Assembly: GCA_041686855.1 (NCBI GenBank)
Contig: JAWLDA010000012.1
Span: 1 to 64,000 of the forward strand
Reading direction: 5' to 3'
Source of the DNA: JAWLDA01 sp041686855
GTDB lineage: Bacteria > Bacillota > Limnochordia > DTU080 > RSA5
DNA: 64,000 nucleotides
Positions 45,914 to 54,706 of this stretch are shown in pieces. The notes below the pieces were generated by a model. That model searched no databases, was not told the DNA's origin, and saw only the letters and a program-made list of their open reading frames with translations. The first letter of the stretch is position 1. Each line of letters starts with the position of its first letter. The position numbers and the translations under genes were made by a program.

Positions 45914-46357
45914 ATGAGCGAACTTACCCTGGACCAAAAGATCGATCGTATCGGGGACCATGTGGTCCAACTCATTCAGCACGTAGCAGACGTGCGTAAC
46001 TCTAACAGTAGTCTACAAGAGCAGATTACTGCGCTCAATGTGGACCTCAATCAACGAATCGACGAAACGAACGAGCGCATTGACCAAATGAACGAACGTC
46101 TTGATCTAATGAACGACCGCCTTGATCAAGCGGATGAGCGTCTTGACCAGACGAATGAGCGACTTCGTCAAACGAACGAACGTCTTGATCAGACGAATCG
46201 CCGACTCAACGAAGCTGTTACACGGATTGAAATTAAAATCGATCGCTTCACAAAGTACTCGATCAAAGAGTTGGTAAAATTACACCATCGCATTGAAGAG
46301 GAAGCCTCTGAGCGTGAGGCAGACGTTGCGTTGCTCCAAAGCCGGGACGATCGATGA
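45914..46357 (+). CDS. Heptad-repeat coiled-coil protein
   Basis: About 147 aa. Residues 46-100 form some eight 7-residue repeats of the pattern (T/M)N-E-R-(L/I)-D-Q, an ideal dimeric or trimeric coiled coil. Flanking parts are also helical and there is no membrane segment or signal peptide. Function is unknown; structural or scaffold roles are typical. ATG at 45914 follows GGGAGG at about 10 bases, and an in-frame ATG at 45854 lacks such a site. It converges with the methyltransferase gene. Confidence 0.65.
   Translation: MSELTLDQKIDRIGDHVVQLIQHVADVRNSNSSLQEQITALNVDLNQRIDETNERIDQMNERLDLMNDRLDQADERLDQTNERLRQTNERLDQTNRRLNEAVTRIEIKIDRFTKYSIKELVKLHHRIEEEASEREADVALLQSRDDR
46049..46213 (+). repeat. 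Degenerate 21-bp tandem repeats
   Basis: The coiled-coil segment is built from about eight imperfect 21-bp units, best seen in the recurring ACGAACG(A/C)(G/C)(C/T)GT(C/T)TTGATC core. Repeats of this kind allow in-frame expansion and contraction, so allele length may vary between strains. Confidence 0.65.
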
Positions 46358-46414
46358 TAGACGGATCGACGTGTTCGGAACGCCGGCTGGGCAGGCGCTG
46401 CTCTCCGGCCGGGC

Positions 46415-47218
46415 TCAGCGCTTCTCGGCGACGCAGAGGATGTAGGGTGAGCTGAATGCGTTCGGCCGCACAAAGGGGATAGCCGACTCGGCCATCCAGC
46501 ACGCCTTGTTAGCCCACGAAGAAAGCCGAGTCCCGCGGGAACGGACGAATCCGGACCGCGTATCAAGGTTGATGACGTTAAAGTCGGCGAAGAGGCAATG
46601 CATTGAGTCGGTGACCGTGAGACCCGCTTCTTCGTGGGCGTAGGCCAACGCACCCATTGATAGGGGGACGTTCTCGGCGTAAGCGTTGCGGTTCAACACT
46701 TTGGTCACCTGGCCGACGAGACCCGTCAGATTGGGGATCCGCGTGATCAGCATGCCACCGGGTTTGAGGAACTCGCTCATTGAGCGAAGGCACTCTGCGG
46801 GCTCTTCGAAACGCTGCACGAGGTCAAACGAGACAACGACATCGAAGCGATTGCGCAGCGAAGTCGGTGGATGGAAGAGGTCTGCGCACACGATCATACC
46901 AGAGAGGCCTGACGCCTTTAACACCTCTGAGGCCAGTCGGCATCCGTGCTCGGAGGCGTCGATGCCCGTCACATGGAAACCGAATTCCTTGTTAAAGTAC
47001 GGGAGCCAAGGGGAGCCCGCGCATTCGATCTCGAGCAACGAGCGTCCCACCGTGTCGATCTGGGAGAAGATCTTTTTGAACTCGGCATGGAACGCCCGGT
47101 CCACAAAGTTGTTGATTCCCTTAGGACGCGGATTCACGGCCTCCGGAAGCTGACTGTTAGGCCGCGCCTTTTCCCCGGAGGCCTTTCCCGCATGAACCTT
47201 CGAATGATGGGTTCTCAT
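46415..47218 (-). CDS. Class I SAM-dependent methyltransferase
   Basis: This 267-aa protein shows a methyltransferase core: SLLEIECAGSPWLPYF as motif I (without the usual GxGxG), GIDASEHGCRLA as motif II, FDVVVSFDLVQRFEEP as motif IV, and FLKPGGMLITRIPNL as motif V/VI. It resembles UbiG/Coq5-like enzymes that act on small molecules or sugars. The start at 47218 has no strong ribosome site. Stand-alone minus-strand gene; substrate unknown. Confidence 0.75.
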   Translation of the reverse strand: MRTHHSKVHAGKASGEKARPNSQLPEAVNPRPKGINNFVDRAFHAEFKKIFSQIDTVGRSLLEIECAGSPWLPYFNKEFGFHVTGIDASEHGCRLASEVLKASGLSGMIVCADLFHPPTSLRNRFDVVVSFDLVQRFEEPAECLRSMSEFLKPGGMLITRIPNLTGLVGQVTKVLNRNAYAENVPLSMGALAYAHEEAGLTVTDSMHCLFADFNVINLDTRSGFVRSRGTRLSSWANKACWMAESAIPFVRPNAFSSPYILCVAEKR

Positions 47219-47410
47219 CCGTACACCGCCCGTGTCAGAGTCGGCGCCTCGACGAACGCGTAGAAAGCGAAGCGCAGCGCGTGTTCGTCGTCCGAAGTGC
47301 TGCCTCTTCCTAGACTACGTTCGCATCATACTATACGGGGTGACCTGGTACAAGGGACCCGGTGGTCGACGCGCACCGCACGTGTGCGTGACGGAGACGT
47401 GACGGTGGTC

Positions 47411-47454
47411 GATCCCGCCATCAGTGGTTTTTAGTCCAACGGGACGGCGGGATC
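47411..47454 (-). terminator. Possible terminator after solute-binding protein 4
   Basis: GATCCCGCC (47411-47419) pairs with GGCGGGATC (47446-47454) across a 26-base loop. On the minus strand it follows the stop at 47501. The loop is long and the tail is not T-rich, so this is tentative. Confidence 0.35.
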
Positions 47455-47500
47455 AATTCCTATGACGTCATTTACTTAATCAGTCAGTAACTCAGGGTTT

Positions 47501-48754
47501 TCATTGCCCAGAAAAGGCGTCCTTATAAATGGTCTCCATCAATCGCTGAGTATCTTGCAACACCTGAGGCGGCGAGATCTCATTGCGACGCATCGCTTGT
47601 AGGCGTTCGTTCCAGACATTGTATAGCTCGGGATAATAAAAGGGTGGAAGGGCCCGTGAGTTCTGTAATAGCTCAACAAGCACGCGATCTCGGGGATCGT
47701 CGAGTAGGTTGAGTATTCCTTGGACTGCCGCAAAGTTTGCAGGCAATGCCCCGGTCTGTTGGAAAAAGCGCACGTTCGTTTCGGGTTCAATCAAGTGAAG
47801 TATGAACTCCATCGCAGCCTCGGGATGACTCGCTCCAATCGGAATCCCCGCGGCTAACGAAAACCCGATGGAAAACGAGTCAACGTTCGGAATCGTTGGC
47901 AGCGGACTGATTCTCCAATTAAACTTATTCTCTGCTGCTTGCAATGCTGCGACGAAAGACGATGTGTTGACATGCATGGCTGTTCTCTGATTGAGAAAGT
48001 TGCCCGAGCCTGCGGACACGTCCGGACCGTACTTCTCGGCATACGATGCGATCCATTCCACGGCGGCCAAGTTTTCGGGACGGCCCGTAAACGTCGGGAG
48101 ACTCGAGTCGTAGTCAAAGAACTCCCCGCCGAACGCCCACATCCATGGCAGGCCTACAGCGAAATTGTTGCCCCGGGGCGCAAACCCAAGCCTTTCGACT
48201 GATCCATCGCTCCCCCAAAGGGTGAGTTTGTCGGCAAGCTCGTCGAGCGCTTGGATATCCTGTGGACCTTTGGTAGGATCAAGCCCTGCTTCGCCAAACA
48301 GGTCCGCGTTCATATACATCCCGCTACTCGTCGTTCTAAATGGAATAGCGTACCATACTCCCGCCTGGGCATTCTCTTCAGTTGGTCCTGGAAGTATGTC
48401 TAAGCGCTCGAGGGCTTCGGAACCCATGAGGTCATTTAGCGGTGTCAGATATCCTCCTGACAGCTTCATGACGTTAACCGTGAAACCAGCCAAATAAGCA
48501 ACGTCGGGTGGATTGCCAGAAAGGATGGCCACCGCCAATTTGTCTACATCGTTTGCATCCCACGGTGTCATATTCACCTGGACTGACGGATGTGCCTCGT
48601 TGAATTCCGACACGATTTGGTTCATTGCGTCTATGTAGATTTCGTTCGTTTCACCGAACCAAAAATCGATTTCCACCGCCTCGGCGGCCAACGTGCTTGT
48701 ACCGGAGAACGGGAACAGTATAAACACAATAAAGACAAAGCTCAGAACTCTCAT
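47501..48754 (-). CDS. Sugar ABC transporter solute-binding protein 4
   Basis: This 417-aa protein has a signal peptide MRVLSFVFIVFILFPFSGTS (cleaved near TLAAEA) and no lipobox. The mature part contains IVSEFNEAHPSVQVNMTPWD, AILSGNPPDVAYLAGFTVNV and WYAIPFRTTSSGMYMNADLF, as in MalE/UgpB-type binders. ATG at 48754 follows AAGGAG; the frame extends to 48823 without support. The AraC regulator and dioxygenase genes lie just upstream on the same strand. No permease genes are present. Confidence 0.85.
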   Translation of the reverse strand: MRVLSFVFIVFILFPFSGTSTLAAEAVEIDFWFGETNEIYIDAMNQIVSEFNEAHPSVQVNMTPWDANDVDKLAVAILSGNPPDVAYLAGFTVNVMKLSGGYLTPLNDLMGSEALERLDILPGPTEENAQAGVWYAIPFRTTSSGMYMNADLFGEAGLDPTKGPQDIQALDELADKLTLWGSDGSVERLGFAPRGNNFAVGLPWMWAFGGEFFDYDSSLPTFTGRPENLAAVEWIASYAEKYGPDVSAGSGNFLNQRTAMHVNTSSFVAALQAAENKFNWRISPLPTIPNVDSFSIGFSLAAGIPIGASHPEAAMEFILHLIEPETNVRFFQQTGALPANFAAVQGILNLLDDPRDRVLVELLQNSRALPPFYYPELYNVWNERLQAMRRNEISPPQVLQDTQRLMETIYKDAFSGQ

Positions 48755-48835
48755 GACGCAGTACGCTCCTTTGAGTGGGTTTGAATTTCCTCCACGTCGT
48801 ATCGAGAATGTGCTTGTTGCCAAGTGAGTTTCAGG

Positions 48836-49729
48836 TTAGCCGTTTTGAACCTGTGGCGGGTTGTCCAACGACCACGAGTTGCGATATTTCGCAGGCGACA
48901 CCCCGACCCGTGCTCTAAAGATACGAGAAAAATGGTGAACGTCAGGGTACCCGACTCGTTCCCCGATCTCCTGAACGGATAGGGGAGGCGTGTTCCTTAA
49001 TAGCATGCACGCCCGTTCGATACGTAAGCTTATAAGATACTGATAAAATGATTCGCCCGTGTGGGATCTAAAAACGCGGGTAAGGTGCCGTACAGAGATT
49101 CCTATGTGACGAGCAACATCTGAGGCCGTCAAACGAAGTGATAGGTTGTCGTGTAAGTATCGGATGGCAATGTCGATGTGCGAATTCTCCCCTGAGCTGT
49201 CAGGCAACGTGGGCGTTAGAGCGCCGACGTTAGTTCTGAGCAACTCGGCTTTGGCAAGGATCAGGGCAGCGGCGATATGGTCTACGGTTTCTATGGCTCC
49301 GTTTGAAGCGGTCGACCGTAGCAACTCCCACAACGAAGCGATGCGCCCATCGTTATCCGGAGCGACACTCGTGGTAGACGAATCAAATGTCTTTAATACA
49401 TCACAAAAGGAATTACCCGTCAGCGTCGCAATCGTGAACGCGACCCAATATATGGTCACACCTTGATCTGTGGAAGCCTGTATTTGATGAGGTACGCCGG
49501 GGCGTGCAACCAATACATCGCCTGGGCCGATATCCTGCTCTTCGTCTCCTGCCCTAAATCGCCCCGTTCCCTCTCCACCGATATAGCAGATTTCATAATG
49601 ATTGTGTTGATGGATGACAGGGTCAAATCCACCTGGGTTGTGGCCCCAACAAATCACGTTGGCTACAACAGCGTCGGTCAGGCGCACACCGGTGTAGATT
49701 TGATTAAGACGACGGAGCCAACAACCCAT
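48836..49729 (-). CDS. AraC-family transcriptional regulator
   Basis: About 297 aa. The N-terminal cupin-like sensor contains VIHQHNHYEICYI and IGPGDVLVARPGVPHQIQ. The C-terminal double helix-turn-helix contains LTASDVARHIGISVRHLTRV and VQEIGERVGYPDVHHFSRIF. Such proteins activate sugar uptake genes, here most likely solute-binding protein 4 directly downstream. ATG at 49729 has GGTGGTGA upstream; ATG at 49762 lacks a site but is also in frame. Confidence 0.88.
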   Translation of the reverse strand: MGCWLRRLNQIYTGVRLTDAVVANVICWGHNPGGFDPVIHQHNHYEICYIGGEGTGRFRAGDEEQDIGPGDVLVARPGVPHQIQASTDQGVTIYWVAFTIATLTGNSFCDVLKTFDSSTTSVAPDNDGRIASLWELLRSTASNGAIETVDHIAAALILAKAELLRTNVGALTPTLPDSSGENSHIDIAIRYLHDNLSLRLTASDVARHIGISVRHLTRVFRSHTGESFYQYLISLRIERACMLLRNTPPLSVQEIGERVGYPDVHHFSRIFRARVGVSPAKYRNSWSLDNPPQVQNG

Positions 49730-49790
49730 GGGTTCACCACCATCAAGCATCTTAATGTTCATTACAGGGAGGCGGGATGCACATCACATG

Positions 49791-50687
49791 TCAACACGTG
49801 ACGTCCTTTCCTTCACTGCCGAAAATCGCCATTCTTTCCTCGTTAGATATCTTGGGGATATCGCTCGGGAAATAGTGGAATTGGAGCGCACGGCGGCGCT
49901 TATCAGAGTAGTTTGGAGGCGTGCCATGATGGATGAGCCCATGAAAGAGTAGGCAGCCACCTGGCTTGAGGGGCACGATGACATCCTCGGCGACGGCTAC
50001 GTCAGTGTCGCAAATCTGCCAGTCACGCCGCCTAAAATGCACGACCGGACCCTTACGGTGACTTCCGGGTATCACATGCATGCATCCATTTTCCGCTGTC
50101 GCTTCATCCAGTGCAATCCAAGCGCCAACGACCATCGTATCTGGGGGCAGATTGAAATAAGCTAAGTCTTGATGCCAGGGCTTTTCTCGCCCAATTCTAG
50201 GAGGCTTGAGTAGCGCTTGGTCAGCCCACAGTGAAGGTTCTTGTCCCATGATGCGAGAGAGTGTTTCGATAAGTTTGGAGTGAGTGGCCATGGCCTTAAG
50301 TCTCTCATCGTAGTCGACGTAGTACCAAAGCTTACGGACTGCGTCTGTTCGTTGTTCCCGCGGCAGTTGTTTGGCTGCGGCTTCCAATTGCACCCCCTTT
50401 TTGTAGTCTGGGTTCTTACCCTCAATGAGATCAAGCAAACCATTAATGGAGTCGTCGACGTCTTGGGAACTGAAGGCGTCGTGCACAACGAGATACCCCA
50501 CGTCGTAAAACGTCTGGATATGCTCGTCCGTAATGGCGTCGAATCCGTGAACACCCTCCGCAACTCGGTCATACCGATAGAGTTGATCGACATCCCATTC
50601 GTCGGTGTTAGCGAATGAGTCCGGCTTCAAAACCTTAGCGTCCGTATCCGCTGTTATCGGCTTCTCTTCGGGACTTCTGGCAGCCAC
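49791..50687 (-). CDS. Phytanoyl-CoA dioxygenase (PhyH) family protein
   Basis: This 298-aa protein has the Fe(II)/2-oxoglutarate oxygenase core. HQD in KPWHQDLAYFN gives the first His and Asp ligands, VIPGSHRKGP follows, and a distal His with Arg lies in IHHGTPPNYSDKRRRALQF. It hydroxylates a small molecule. GTG at 50687 follows AAGGAGGG. The order dioxygenase, AraC, solute-binding protein on one strand suggests a three-gene unit, in which the enzyme acts on the imported compound. Confidence 0.85.
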   Translation of the reverse strand: MAARSPEEKPITADTDAKVLKPDSFANTDEWDVDQLYRYDRVAEGVHGFDAITDEHIQTFYDVGYLVVHDAFSSQDVDDSINGLLDLIEGKNPDYKKGVQLEAAAKQLPREQRTDAVRKLWYYVDYDERLKAMATHSKLIETLSRIMGQEPSLWADQALLKPPRIGREKPWHQDLAYFNLPPDTMVVGAWIALDEATAENGCMHVIPGSHRKGPVVHFRRRDWQICDTDVAVAEDVIVPLKPGGCLLFHGLIHHGTPPNYSDKRRRALQFHYFPSDIPKISNEERMAIFGSEGKDVTC

Positions 50688-50848
50688 GTATTTACCCTCC
50701 TTGAAGAGGTTGTAATAGAACGCAAGAGACTACCAAATTACAGGTGTCAGTTGATACAATAAATTCTATTCATTCTCCATCCAAAGTTCTTTGGAGACGT
50801 TCGCCATCCGTTTGGATATTCCGGACGTCGCCTCATCGACGCTCGGAG

Positions 50849-51409
50849 TCAAGTCCGACCAAGCGGAGCTCTATGGAGGACATTGTAACACGGACCGGCA
50901 GGAGAGAGGCGGCTCTCCATCACCTCGACGGCGTCGACGTCCCAGTTGCCAAAATGATGATCTTTAAACGGCAGGAGAGCCGCCGGAAACGGCTGCGGAT
51001 TCCGGGCCCGGGCGAGGGTGATGTGCGGGGTAAAACGGCGCGCTTCTTTCGGAAACCCTTCGGCGGCTAACGTCTCTTCGATCTCCGCCTGCAGATTCTG
51101 CAACGGCTCACTTGGTGCGACACCCGCCCACAGAATACGAACGCTTCGTTCGTTGGGGAAGGCCCCAAGACCGTGAGCACTCAGGTGGAGGGAGGCACTG
51201 CCGTGACTCGCAGCTGCATTCACAGCCGAGTCAACCGATGCGTGTACACGCGACACTTGCTCAAGTGGAACCTCCCCGAGGAACTTGAGGGTGATATGGA
51301 GCTGCTCATCGCGCACCCGGCGCAGGAAAGGCACTTCACGGCGAGGGAGCTCACCGAGAGCGGCTCGTACATTGTCCGCCACGGGGATGGCGATAAAAAT
51401 TCGAGGCAT
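50849..51409 (-). CDS. thpR: RNA 2',3'-cyclic phosphodiesterase (ThpR / LigT-like)
   Basis: 186 aa, the normal size. Two HxTx motifs mark the 2H phosphoesterase fold: HITLKFLG in the first half and HITLARAR in the second. It starts MPRIFIAIPVADNV, like other ThpR proteins. The enzyme opens 2',3'-cyclic phosphates on RNA ends and can join 2'-5' in reverse. ATG at 51409 is chosen over 51418 and 51427 for ribosome-site spacing. It is divergent from locus 2 and probably unrelated to it. Confidence 0.88.
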   Translation of the reverse strand: MPRIFIAIPVADNVRAALGELPRREVPFLRRVRDEQLHITLKFLGEVPLEQVSRVHASVDSAVNAAASHGSASLHLSAHGLGAFPNERSVRILWAGVAPSEPLQNLQAEIEETLAAEGFPKEARRFTPHITLARARNPQPFPAALLPFKDHHFGNWDVDAVEVMESRLSPAGPCYNVLHRAPLGRT

Positions 51410-51678
51410 GACAAACATCCTTTTCATCCGCTAGAGACTGAGGTTCACCTTCTTTGTAACGTTTCCGTCTCCTCGATGGTGTCAAACATCGTCCAAGACA
51501 CCTTCTCGTCCGTTCTGTGAGAATCTCTCATTAAAGAATCAAGTAGGACTCATGCCGCGCTCCGTGGAAGTGGTCTAAGCATTTTGGACAGTAGCATTCG
51601 CGTGACACATCTGACGCCGACTCTCGTGATGAACGTAACGTCGGCTTGGATGCCGCGTGGTGGGGGACGTCGTCTCAC

Positions 51679-53172
51679 GTGAGCGCACAAAAGACAGTGA
51701 CTGGCTTTGCGTGGGTGCTCTCCGGTCACGGAGTCAACTATTTGTTCCAACTCGTTGTGTTGACGGTCTTGGCGCGACTCTTGGGACCGAGCGACTTTGG
51801 CATCGCGGCTACCGGTGTAGTCGTGGTCAAATTCTGCTTTGTCTTTGCCCAACTAGGTATGGGACCGGCCGTGGTGCAGAACTCGAACCTCACGACGAAA
51901 CACATTCGGGTGGGCTTTACCCTTGCAGTTGTCTCAGGACTACTCATCGCTGCATTGCTGATCGCTTTAGCGCCGTCCCTTGAAGCATTTTTTGGGGTTC
52001 CCTCCTTGGGCCCAGTCATCGTTGTTTTAGCCTGTGTGATCCCGATCCAGTCATTCGCCCTCGTTGCGGAGGCGCTGCTGCAGCGGGAGATGCACTTTCG
52101 CGAATTGGCGGCGTGGGACATGGTCGCGTCGGTCCTTGGCTTTGGTGTGGTCGGCCTGGCGTGCGCTTTTGTGGGGCTGGGATTTTGGTCGTTGGTCGCG
52201 GCCAACGCTGCTTACGTGGCAGGAAAGTCGTTGCTATTCGTACGGGCGTGTCCGCACGCGAAGCGACCGTTGTGGTCGCTGCCGGAGGTGCGAGATCTGC
52301 TCTCCTTTGGCGGCGGCTTTACCCTGGCCCGAATCGGCAACTCGCTAGCTGGGCAGGGCGACAAGATGGTGGTCGCTCGGGGTTTGGGCGCAGATCTGGT
52401 CGGTCTTTACGAGCGGGCCTATCAACTTATGCTTGCACCGCCCACGCTTGTAGGGCAAGTGCTGGACAAAGTACTCTTTCCCACCATGGCTCGGATGCAA
52501 CACGATCGGTCGAAACTTGCTGGCGCCTATGAACGAGGGATCGCCCTGGTCGCATTGGCGGTGCTGCCGATCAGCGCCGTGTTGGCGTTGCTGGCTCCGG
52601 AGCTTATCGCAGTCATATTCGGGCCCGAATGGTCGTCGATGATTGTGCCCCTGCAAATCTTCGCAGTGGGGATGCTTTTTCGCACGAGTTATAAGGTGTG
52701 CGACTCCGTAGCCCGCGCGACTGGGGCGGTGTACCGGCGGGCGTGGCGCCAGTGGGTGTATGCGGGGGCCGTAGTCAGCTTCACGTGGCTGGGCTCCTCC
52801 TGGGGAATTGGGGGCGCCGCCGTCGGGATGACGGTGGCCACGACGCTGAATTACTTGCTCATGTCACATCTTGCTGTAGGACTCACCGATGCATCGGTGC
52901 GCAGGCTCCTTTACACCCATCGGCCCGGCGCAATGCTGGCAATCGCTCTGGGCGTCGTGACGTGGGGCGTCCTGATCTTGTTGCGGAGCGCGGACGTCTC
53001 ATCGCTGGTCTCTCTTGGGTGCGTCTTCGTCTCGCTTGTCTTAGTGGGGGTCGTAGGGATTCGCATGGCGCCGCGGCTGTTCCTCGGTGAAGACGGTCTT
53101 TGGCTCCTTGACCAGATTCGTGGAATGTTGCCCAAGTCCGTGGCTCGTGCCTTTCGCGTCGTAAACATGTGA
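51679..53172 (+). CDS. Wzx-type polysaccharide flippase (locus 2)
   Basis: About 497 aa with 12-14 membrane helices. The N-terminal signature LTVLARLLGPSDFGIAATGV marks the lipopolysaccharide-export (WzxC-like) branch of the MOP superfamily. GTG at 51679 follows GGGGGACG; a TTG at 51646 is in frame. It opens locus 2 and is followed after 25 bp by the NTase-kinase fusion, the same arrangement as in locus 1. Confidence 0.87.
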   Translation: MSAQKTVTGFAWVLSGHGVNYLFQLVVLTVLARLLGPSDFGIAATGVVVVKFCFVFAQLGMGPAVVQNSNLTTKHIRVGFTLAVVSGLLIAALLIALAPSLEAFFGVPSLGPVIVVLACVIPIQSFALVAEALLQREMHFRELAAWDMVASVLGFGVVGLACAFVGLGFWSLVAANAAYVAGKSLLFVRACPHAKRPLWSLPEVRDLLSFGGGFTLARIGNSLAGQGDKMVVARGLGADLVGLYERAYQLMLAPPTLVGQVLDKVLFPTMARMQHDRSKLAGAYERGIALVALAVLPISAVLALLAPELIAVIFGPEWSSMIVPLQIFAVGMLFRTSYKVCDSVARATGAVYRRAWRQWVYAGAVVSFTWLGSSWGIGGAAVGMTVATTLNYLLMSHLAVGLTDASVRRLLYTHRPGAMLAIALGVVTWGVLILLRSADVSSLVSLGCVFVSLVLVGVVGIRMAPRLFLGEDGLWLLDQIRGMLPKSVARAFRVVNM

Positions 53173-53197
53173 TGCTTCTCAAACGTTTTGGGGTGAC

Positions 53198-54706
53198 GTG
53201 CTGGTGTTAGGGATCGTTCGTCAGTTGGTCGAGGGGCTTGACGCGCAAGAGGTACCATATTGCCATTGGAAGAGCAACGATCGCATTGGCGAGGCCGTGG
53301 ACGGCCTGACCGACCTGGATCTGTTGGTGGAGCGATCGAGCTCGTCAAAGGTGCTTGAGGTCTTCGGCGCCCTAGGTTTTAAGCAGTTTGCGCCTGGGAT
53401 CTCACGGGCGTACCCCGGCGTCGAGGATCATTTGGCCGTCGACCCCGAGACCGGACGCCTCGTACACGTGCACCTCCATTACCAGCTGATCGTAGGCGAG
53501 AAGCACCTAAAAGGTTATCGTCTTCCGTGGGAGCGAGCGGTCCTGGCGGGTCGCGTGTGGGATGACGCGGCGGGCATTTACGTCGCCAATCCCTCTTTCG
53601 AGCTCCTTCTACTTGTTGTGAGAGCGGCCATGAAGCATCGCTTCAGGGACACATTGAAGGCGCTGGTTCGTCCCGCTAAGAAGTCCGGCTGGTACACGGA
53701 GTTCGACTGGTTAATCCGTCGGCCCGGCGTCGATTCTGAGTCCGTCCGGAAGCAGGCGGAGCCTCTCTTGGGTAGCGAGCGAGCTCAAGAGGTGGCGGAC
53801 GTGGTCCAAAGGTACATAGAGAGCGCGAGTCGCATGAGTTTGACCGAGATTCGTGCATTACGGCGATCACTGCGTGCGTATCGACGGTACTCGCCGCAGG
53901 GGGGCCTTGTGTGGCGGGGCATGCGCGAGTTTCACTGGGGCGTCGGGGCCGTAAACCACAAATGGGTCCGCCGACCGGTCTCGCTACGGCGAGGGGTGGC
54001 CCATGGTGGGCTTGCCGTCGCTTTCCTGGGCTCGGATGGCGCCGGGAAGTCGACGGTCGTAAACCGCATTCGTAAGCAGTTCTCCTCCAAGTTCGACGTC
54101 GCTACCATTTACTTCGGCAGCGGCGACGGACCGAGCTCGTTGATACGGCGGCCACTCAAGTGGGCCAACCGCCTTCGCCATCGCCGTGAAGGTGGTGGGG
54201 GTGAGGGTGGCGACCGTGGAGAAGGAAAACGCGGCAATCCGCTCAAGTCTCTTCTCTACTTTGTAGCCCGGGGTCTTTGGGCTGTCCTGGTGGCTCGGGA
54301 GAAGCACAAGAACTTGAAGCGGCTTTGGCGAGCGCGCAATCGTGGCGTTCTCGTCATCTGTGACCGATTCCCGCAAACACAGATCGAGGGCTTCAACGAC
54401 GGACCATTGTTGGCCTCCTGGTCAGAGCACTCGTTTGCCTTGGCCCGCCGACTCTCACGGTGGGAGCGGGGAATCTACGAGGAGGCGAGCCGTTTCGCTC
54501 CGGACTTAGTGGTGAAACTGCGGGTCTCACCCGACGTGGCGGTGAAGAGAAAACCGGAGATGACAGTCGAGGAGACGGATCGTCGGGATCAGGCGATTGC
54601 GGCTCTCCGGTTTCCCTCGAGCACCGATGTGGAGAGCGTCAACAGCGATGCTGAGCTCGAGCGAGTGTTGGCGGCGGTAACCGCGGCCATCTGGAGGAGG
54701 CTGTGA
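53198..54706 (+). CDS. Fusion: nucleotidyltransferase-like domain + dTMP-kinase-like domain (locus 2)
   Basis: This 502-aa protein mirrors the one at 5367-6677. The N-terminal NTase-like part carries HWKSN (residues 21-25) and D37-x-D39 in TDLDLLVE. The kinase part carries the P-loop GSDGAGKS (278-285) and a DR motif at D389 (VICDRFPQTQIEGFNDGPLL). An insert rich in Gly, Glu and Arg lies between them at about 330-350. GTG at 53198 is the start. It overlaps the following kinase gene by 4 bp (GTGA). The similar layout but low identity argues for ancient divergence, not a recent copy. Confidence 0.72.
   Translation: MLVLGIVRQLVEGLDAQEVPYCHWKSNDRIGEAVDGLTDLDLLVERSSSSKVLEVFGALGFKQFAPGISRAYPGVEDHLAVDPETGRLVHVHLHYQLIVGEKHLKGYRLPWERAVLAGRVWDDAAGIYVANPSFELLLLVVRAAMKHRFRDTLKALVRPAKKSGWYTEFDWLIRRPGVDSESVRKQAEPLLGSERAQEVADVVQRYIESASRMSLTEIRALRRSLRAYRRYSPQGGLVWRGMREFHWGVGAVNHKWVRRPVSLRRGVAHGGLAVAFLGSDGAGKSTVVNRIRKQFSSKFDVATIYFGSGDGPSSLIRRPLKWANRLRHRREGGGGEGGDRGEGKRGNPLKSLLYFVARGLWAVLVAREKHKNLKRLWRARNRGVLVICDRFPQTQIEGFNDGPLLASWSEHSFALARRLSRWERGIYEEASRFAPDLVVKLRVSPDVAVKRKPEMTVEETDRRDQAIAALRFPSSTDVESVNSDAELERVLAAVTAAIWRRL

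Noticed and set aside
46049..46213. CRISPR array or non-coding repeat
   Set aside because: The 21-bp units are in frame, have no spacers and encode a coiled coil.
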